From Egaibacter sp046050465 (GTDB taxonomy: Bacteria; Pseudomonadota; Gammaproteobacteria; Burkholderiales; Burkholderiaceae_C), in NCBI GenBank assembly GCA_046050465.1, contig JBJOPS010000028.1, positions 1 through 64,000 on the forward strand: a DNA stretch of 64,000 nt, read 5' to 3'. Under the pieces are notes generated by a model. That model had not been told where the DNA came from. It saw only the letters and a program-made list of their open reading frames with translations, and made no database searches. A program made the position numbers and the translations under genes. Positions 59,755 to 64,000 of the stretch are shown here, piece by piece; position 1 is the first letter of the stretch, and the number at the start of each line of letters is the position of its first letter.

Positions 59755-60069
59755 ATGAACATGCCGCACACCTCCCGCATGGCGACCCCGGTAGCCTTGG
59801 CCATGATCACCGCGGCCGCGCTGCTGCTAGCCGGTTGTGCGGGTGGCGTAGGGGCCGGCATCGGCATTGCGGTGGGCATTCCCGGCGTGTCGATCGGTGT
59901 GGGCGTCAACCAGAATGGTCAGGTCAGCGCAGGCGTCGGGGTGGGCGCGAGCAAAAACGTGGGCAACGCCAGTGTGGGAGTGGGCGTTGGGGCCAGCACG
60001 GTGATCCATGATCCCAACGCGCCCCCATCGGGCCATCAAACCGGGAATGTACCCGGCATCCACCCCTGA
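59755..60069 (+). CDS. Glycine/valine-rich lipoprotein
   Basis: A 104-residue protein with a lipoprotein signal (hydrophobic stretch ending LLAGC). The mature part is nearly all Gly, Val, Ala and Ser in a two-residue alternation (VGIPGVSIGVGVNQNGQ, GVGVGASKNVGNASVGVG), suggesting a repetitive beta structure or amyloid-like surface. It begins 10 bases after the htpG stop, so it may be read through from that promoter. Function unknown. Confidence 0.65.
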   Translation: MNMPHTSRMATPVALAMITAAALLLAGCAGGVGAGIGIAVGIPGVSIGVGVNQNGQVSAGVGVGASKNVGNASVGVGVGASTVIHDPNAPPSGHQTGNVPGIHP

Positions 60070-60083
60070 AAAGGGACGGTCGC

Positions 60084-60341
60084 TCAAGCTGACGGCGTGC
60101 TGGCCTGCGGGGCAGCCAGCGCTTCGTCCAGCGCCTTGCAGGACGGGGCACATACTGCCTGTGATTTGCCCAGCACCTTGCGGGTGCCCATCATGGAGCG
60201 CACCCGGTGCTTGCCACACAGAAAGCAGGACATTGTGGCGCCGCCAAAGGCCGTCGCTGCCGCAAACGGCGAGCCTGACACCTTGGATTTGTAGCGCAGA
60301 CCGCCATCCAGAACGGCGGTTTTGGGTTCAGCTTTAGCCAT
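60084..60341 (-). CDS. Small conserved protein with CxxC pairs
   Basis: An 85-residue protein starting MAKAEPKTAVLDGGLRYKSK. Two cysteine pairs (CFLCGKHR and CAPSC) suggest a small zinc-binding domain. I do not recognise a named family. It is convergent with the Gly-rich lipoprotein and followed upstream by a 95-base gap to the kinase end. Confidence 0.6.
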   Translation of the reverse strand: MAKAEPKTAVLDGGLRYKSKVSGSPFAAATAFGGATMSCFLCGKHRVRSMMGTRKVLGKSQAVCAPSCKALDEALAAPQASTPSA

Positions 60342-60436
60342 GGTTCACATCCATGTTCGTGTAGTAGTTCATGTTGAGTCTGATGTAAGGAATGTGGAGT
60401 CACTTTGGCCGCTTTTCAAGCGGAAACAACCCCCAA

Positions 60437-61510
60437 TCATGCCACGAGCGGCTCTTCGGCCATGGCTTGGAGCTGTTCTTCCAGCATCTGCACCTGGCCC
60501 TGCCAGTAATCACTGGACCCAAACCAGGGGAAATTGATCGGAAAAGTGGGGTCGTCCCAGCGCCGGGCCAGCCAGGCGCTGTAGTGGATCAGCCGCAGCG
60601 TGCGCAGGGGCTCGATCAGGGCCAGTTCGCGGCGGTCAAACGGGCGAAACTGCTCGTAACCGTCCACCAAAGCGCCCAACTGGCGGGTACGTTGCGAGCG
60701 GTCTCCGCTGAGCAGCATCCACAAATCCTGCACGGCCGGGCCGGTGCGGGCGTCATCCAGATCAACAAAATGAGGCCCCGGGCCGGCAGCGGCAGGCACG
60801 TCAGCTGGCGTCCACAGGATGTTGCCGGGGTGACAGTCGCCATGCAGACGAAAGAGGGCTATCGGGGTTGAGTCGGGGTTGGCGTCAATGCGGGAGTTCT
60901 GGGCATTATTCGGGCTATTTTTATGGTCTTTTTGGCCTTCATCCCCCGTCAAACATGCGTGAGTAGCTATTAAATCAATAGCGTTCTGCGAAACCTTCTC
61001 CCAGACTGACTGCACGTCCAGCGGCACCTTGTCGTGGCTGAGCAGCCATTCGCGGGAGTCGATGCCAAAGGTTTGCACGTCCAGCGCGGGCCGGCTGACG
61101 AAGGGGCGTGCCGCGCCCACGGTGTGGATGCGCGCCAGAAACCGGCCAATCCACTCCAGCACGTCCAGATCGTCCAGTTCCGGCGCCCGCCCGCCGCGGC
61201 GCGGGCTGACGCTGAACGCAAACCCGTTGAAATGATGCAGCGAGCGCCCTTGCAGGATCAGCGGTCCGATGGTGGGCACTTCGGCGGCCATCAGTTCGGC
61301 GGAAAAGGCGTGTTCTTCCAGAATTTGGGCGTCGCTCCAGCGCTCGGGGCGGTAAAACTTGGCCACCACGAGGGTGCCGTCTTCCAGATTCACCTGATAA
61401 ACGCGGTTTTCGTAGGAGCTGAGCGCCTGCAGGCGGCCGTCGCCAAACAATCCCACACTGGCCAGGGCGTCCAGAACAACATCGGGGGTGAGGGATTCAA
61501 ATGCGTGCAT
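60437..61510 (-). CDS. srkA: Stress response kinase A family (SrkA/YihE-like) with repeat insertion
   Basis: A 357-residue Ser/Thr kinase of the APH/choline kinase fold, related to SrkA. Marks are LSSYENRVYQVNLEDGTLVVAKFYRPERWSDAQILEEHAF, the catalytic LHGDCHPGNILW and HFVDLDDARTGPAVQDLWML. SrkA usually has about 330 residues. Just before the catalytic loop, NAIDLIATHACLTGDEGQKDHKNSPNNAQ is encoded by a repeat A copy and accounts for the extra length. The E. coli protein counters stress-induced death by phosphorylation of unknown targets. Confidence 0.88.
   Translation of the reverse strand: MHAFESLTPDVVLDALASVGLFGDGRLQALSSYENRVYQVNLEDGTLVVAKFYRPERWSDAQILEEHAFSAELMAAEVPTIGPLILQGRSLHHFNGFAFSVSPRRGGRAPELDDLDVLEWIGRFLARIHTVGAARPFVSRPALDVQTFGIDSREWLLSHDKVPLDVQSVWEKVSQNAIDLIATHACLTGDEGQKDHKNSPNNAQNSRIDANPDSTPIALFRLHGDCHPGNILWTPADVPAAAGPGPHFVDLDDARTGPAVQDLWMLLSGDRSQRTRQLGALVDGYEQFRPFDRRELALIEPLRTLRLIHYSAWLARRWDDPTFPINFPWFGSSDYWQGQVQMLEEQLQAMAEEPLVA
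60917..60982 (+). repeat. Dispersed repeat family A, copy inside srkA
   Basis: Plus strand: GGTCTTTTTGGCCTTCATCC, CCCGTCAAACATGCGTGAGTAGC, TATTAAATCAATAGC with a perfect GCTATT/AATAGC hairpin. It is antisense to srkA and in the same frame as the copies in puuD and the acyl-CoA dehydrogenase (IATHA...DEGQKD). Confidence 0.8.
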
Positions 61511-61575
61511 GCCCTATTGTCCCCCGCGGGGCATATCCAGCCGTCAGGGCGGGTTACCCGGTTTTTTTCAGCTGC

Positions 61576-62328
61576 TCAGCGGCCGATGCACAGACGGTCG
61601 GCAAAAAAGATGGGCAACCCGGCGGCGCGGATGGCGGCGGCAGCCCCTTCATGGTCGTAGGGCACGCGGTGAAAGGTGAGTTCGTTCCCGTCGGTGTCCA
61701 GCAACGCGTACATGGCACGGGGGTCCCCATCGCGCGGCTGCCCCACCGAGCCAATGGTGCCCAGCAACTGCCCTTTGGGTGGCAGTGCAATGGGCAGGCC
61801 CGGCATGGGCGTGATGCGGGTCAGCGTGGGGCCGTCGTCGCGGTAATACAGGGTTTGCATGTGCACGTGCCCGCCAAAGACAAAGCGCACTTCAGGAATT
61901 TTGGACGCGGCGGTGAGGCTGAGCCCGGCCGCCCGCTGGTCGTACACGTAATGCCACAGCTCGGGAGCATCCACACTGGCGTGAACCAGAAGCACCGCGC
62001 CATCTTGCGCCACCAAAGGCAAAGCATCAAGAAATGTGCGGTAAGCGTCGCTGAGTTGCCGATGAGTCCACGCTGCCGTGCTTTCTCCCACAGTGAGCAC
62101 TTGCTGGGGCGGGTGGGTCGCCAGCTCGTCGTGATTGCCCTTGATCACCAGTGCACCATCCGCAGCCATTGCCACAACACGCGCCATCACAGCCTGAGGG
62201 TCAGCTCCATAACCCACCAGGTCACCCAGTAACGCAAACCGCGTAGCCCCATGGTCACGTGCGTGCGCCAGACACGCATCCAGTGCCTGGATGTTGGCGT
62301 GAATATCAGATAACAGGGCCAGTTTCAT
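61576..62328 (-). CDS. Metallophosphoesterase, YfcE/MJ0936-like
   Basis: A 250-residue calcineurin-type phosphoesterase. Metal ligands appear in order: LLSDIHANIQAL (D..H), ALLGDLVGYGADP (GD), VIKGNHDELA (GNHD), VLLVHAS and FGGHVHMQ. The start ATG 62328 gives MKLALLSDIHANIQALDACL. Such proteins act on phosphodiesters or nucleotide second messengers; the substrate is unknown. Confidence 0.9.
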   Translation of the reverse strand: MKLALLSDIHANIQALDACLAHARDHGATRFALLGDLVGYGADPQAVMARVVAMAADGALVIKGNHDELATHPPQQVLTVGESTAAWTHRQLSDAYRTFLDALPLVAQDGAVLLVHASVDAPELWHYVYDQRAAGLSLTAASKIPEVRFVFGGHVHMQTLYYRDDGPTLTRITPMPGLPIALPPKGQLLGTIGSVGQPRDGDPRAMYALLDTDGNELTFHRVPYDHEGAAAAIRAAGLPIFFADRLCIGR

Positions 62329-62428
62329 GCGAAACCAAAGACACACTGCAAGGTGGTGGACAGTCGGTCTTTACGGAACAGAAAACAAATGGTACTCATG
62401 GCTCAACCTAAAAATGACAAAACCAGTC

Positions 62429-62458
62429 CGCACTTTCTGCGGTTGGCCCGAAAGTGCG
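62429..62458. promoter_or_regulatory. Nine-base inverted repeat upstream of the GMC oxidoreductase
   Basis: CGCACTTTC (62429-62437) and GAAAGTGCG (62450-62458) are exact inverted repeats with a 12-base spacer, about 100 bases before the oxidoreductase start. Possible operator or stem-loop; no further support. Confidence 0.35.
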
Positions 62459-62556
62459 CACCGGACAGTCCCTGCACTTCAGAACACGTAATCAGCGCTT
62501 TATTATCCATTGTGCCCCTGTGATCGGCATCTGCCTCCACCCATGGAACTCTGACC

Positions 62557-64000
62557 ATGTTTGACTACATCATCATTGGCGGCGGCTCTGCCGGCTGCGC
62601 GCTGGCGGCCCGCCTTTCTGAAGACCCTGCCGTGAACGTTGCCCTGCTGGAAGCAGGCCCGGTGGACAAAAGCGTATTGATTCACTGCCCGGCCGGTCTG
62701 GCCCTGCTGGCCAAGAGTGGCGACGCCAACTGGCTGTTTGAAACCACGCCGCAGCCGGGCCTGAATGGCCGCAAAGGCTACCAGCCACGCGGCAAGGTGT
62801 TGGGTGGTTCCAGCTCGGTGAACGCCATGATTTATGCCCGCGGACACCGGGCCGACTACGACCACTGGGCTGCTGAAGGCAACGCAGGCTGGGGTTATGA
62901 CGATGTGTTGCCCTACTTCAAACGCTGCGAGCACAACGAGCGCGGTGCGGACGCTTTTCACGGCACAGGCGGCCCGCTCAACGTCAAGGACCTGACCACC
63001 CCCAACCGCTTTGGCCCCATCTTTGTCAAGGCCGGCCAGCAGGCGGGCTTTGCGGTGAACACCGACTTCAATGGCCCCGAGCAGGAAGGTGTGGGCATGT
63101 ACCAGGTGACCCACAAAAATGGCGAACGCTTCAGCGCCGCCAAGGCCTACCTGGCTCCCAACCTGTCGCGAACCAATCTGCACGTGATCACTGGCGCGCA
63201 CACCACGCGCATCCTGTTCGAGCAAAAGCGCGCCGTGGGTGTGGAATACCAGCACGAAGGCCAGGTCAAACAGCTCAAGGCATCACGCGAAGTGCTGCTG
63301 TGCGCCGGCGCGCTGCAGTCGCCGCAACTGTTGATGCTCTCGGGCGTGGGTGCACGTGCTGATCTGTTGAAAAACGGCATCGCCGTCGTTCACGATTTGC
63401 CTGGCGTCGGCCACAACCTGCACGACCACGTGGACGTGGTTCTGGTCGTTCACGCGCCGCAGGCCAAAGAGTTGTTCGGCATTTCTCTCAGCGGCATGGT
63501 AAGCGCGGTAAAAGGCATTTTTGAGTGGCGCAAGTACCGCACCGGCATGCTCACCACCAATTTTGCGGAAGCCGGAGGCTTCATCAAGAGCCAGCCCGCC
63601 GAGGCGATTCCGGACTTGCAGCTGCACTTTGTCGTCGGCAAACTGGTCGATCATGGCCGCAAGACCGTGTTCGGCCATGGCTACTCGTGCCACGTGTGCC
63701 TGCTGCGCCCGTTAAGCCGTGGCAGCGTGAAACTGGCCAGCAAGGACCCGCTGGCCGCGCCACTGATTGACCCGAATTTCCTGGGCGACCGCGACGACAT
63801 GGACCGCCTGATTCAGGGCTTCAAAATCATGCGCAACATCCTGTCGCAGCCGTCACTGGCAGGCTTTCATGGCAAGGAGTCGCCCAAGTCAGTGGGCGCC
63901 AGGACCGACCTGCAGATCGAGCAGTTCATCCGCGACAACGCCGACACCATCTACCACCCGGTCGGCACCTGCCGCATGGGCAGTGGCCCGATGGACGTGG
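62557..64000 (+). CDS. GMC family oxidoreductase (choline/alcohol dehydrogenase-like), truncated by window edge
   Basis: The frame is open from ATG 62557 to the window end (481 codons). The FAD-binding MFDYIIIGGGSAGCALAARLSE, the GMC signatures GKVLGGSSSVNAMIYARG and LLCAGALQSPQLLMLSGVG, and LHDHVDVVLV are present, and the frame reaches the catalytic region HPVGTCRMG near the end. The usual length is 530-560 residues, so about 60-70 are missing. It oxidises an alcohol or choline to the aldehyde; the substrate is not determined. A short ATG GAA CTC TGA stretch just upstream is not a gene. Confidence 0.92.
   Translation, partial: MFDYIIIGGGSAGCALAARLSEDPAVNVALLEAGPVDKSVLIHCPAGLALLAKSGDANWLFETTPQPGLNGRKGYQPRGKVLGGSSSVNAMIYARGHRADYDHWAAEGNAGWGYDDVLPYFKRCEHNERGADAFHGTGGPLNVKDLTTPNRFGPIFVKAGQQAGFAVNTDFNGPEQEGVGMYQVTHKNGERFSAAKAYLAPNLSRTNLHVITGAHTTRILFEQKRAVGVEYQHEGQVKQLKASREVLLCAGALQSPQLLMLSGVGARADLLKNGIAVVHDLPGVGHNLHDHVDVVLVVHAPQAKELFGISLSGMVSAVKGIFEWRKYRTGMLTTNFAEAGGFIKSQPAEAIPDLQLHFVVGKLVDHGRKTVFGHGYSCHVCLLRPLSRGSVKLASKDPLAAPLIDPNFLGDRDDMDRLIQGFKIMRNILSQPSLAGFHGKESPKSVGARTDLQIEQFIRDNADTIYHPVGTCRMGSGPMDV

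Overview
The window reads as a chromosomal segment of a betaproteobacterium of the order Burkholderiales, most likely Comamonadaceae (Rhodoferax/Polaromonas-like). This is inferred from high GC with GTG/TTG starts, an EpsA/PEP-CTERM exopolysaccharide signature, an S-adenosylhomocysteine riboswitch in front of ahcY, the ahcY-tlyA-metF order, DUF1840 and DUF1841 proteins, and two dispersed repeat families of a kind I associate with this family. No phage, IS transposase, CRISPR array or rRNA gene was seen.

Layout. 1-1.65 kb: end of an Hsp20 gene, tsaD and tRNA-Ser(UGA). 2.1-5.5 kb: rfbBDAC (dTDP-L-rhamnose), followed by a DMT exporter and a PAP2 phosphatase. 7.3-15.9 kb: a CoA-dependent aromatic pathway of the 2-aminobenzoyl-CoA/salicylyl-CoA type (flavin monooxygenase-reductase fusion, MarR regulator, enoyl-CoA hydratase, acyl-CoA dehydrogenase, CoA ligase) with a thiolase nearby. 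15.9-18.6 kb: TRIC-type and TauE/SafE membrane proteins and a glycerate kinase. 18.7-28.2 kb: purine catabolism (8-oxoguanine/guanine deaminase, PuuD, XdhC, UraH, a GntR regulator, PuuE, a UraD-allantoate amidohydrolase fusion, an M20 hydrolase). 28.5-36.4 kb: an AT-richer block with EpsA, a sugar-phosphate transferase, the ABC-F protein Uup, a two-component system, fliT, a very short FliM-like gene and flhDC. 36.7-40.3 kb: hydroxypyruvate isomerase and an NMT1-type ABC importer. 40.3-44.5 kb: a PEP-CTERM protein, a 31-bp perfect inverted repeat, the SAH riboswitch with ahcY, tlyA, metF and DUF1840. 44.6-55 kb: a TctC-type binding protein, then a minus-strand operon of two CoA ligases flanking a complete Liv-type ABC transporter, with a divergent Crp/Fnr regulator. 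55-64 kb: a repeat-rich stretch with an integron-cassette-like gene, then rluF-like, htpG, small proteins, srkA-like, a phosphodiesterase and a GMC oxidoreductase that runs off the end.

How the parts work together. The purine genes describe urate -> 5-hydroxyisourate -> OHCU -> allantoin -> allantoate; glycerate kinase and hydroxypyruvate isomerase would carry glyoxylate carbon onward, but gcl, glxR and xdhAB are absent here. A palindrome AAAGTGTATACACTTT sits at the gntR/uraH promoter, a 15/16 match lies before puuD, and a 13/16 match lies before the NMT1-type importer, suggesting one regulon that includes uptake.

The most unusual observation is a short interspersed repeat (ten copies recognised). 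It lies in frame inside at least five unrelated genes and at the 3' end of a sixth. Read in one orientation it encodes a related peptide (AYSTRAEGQ in both the acyl-CoA dehydrogenase and PuuD, degenerate forms in TlyA and SrkA); read in the other it encodes a second shared frame. Other points for a second look are the 31-bp perfect inverted repeat, a probable leaderless MarR-controlled promoter, a solitary attC-like cassette, and flhDC next to a 68-residue FliM-like gene.
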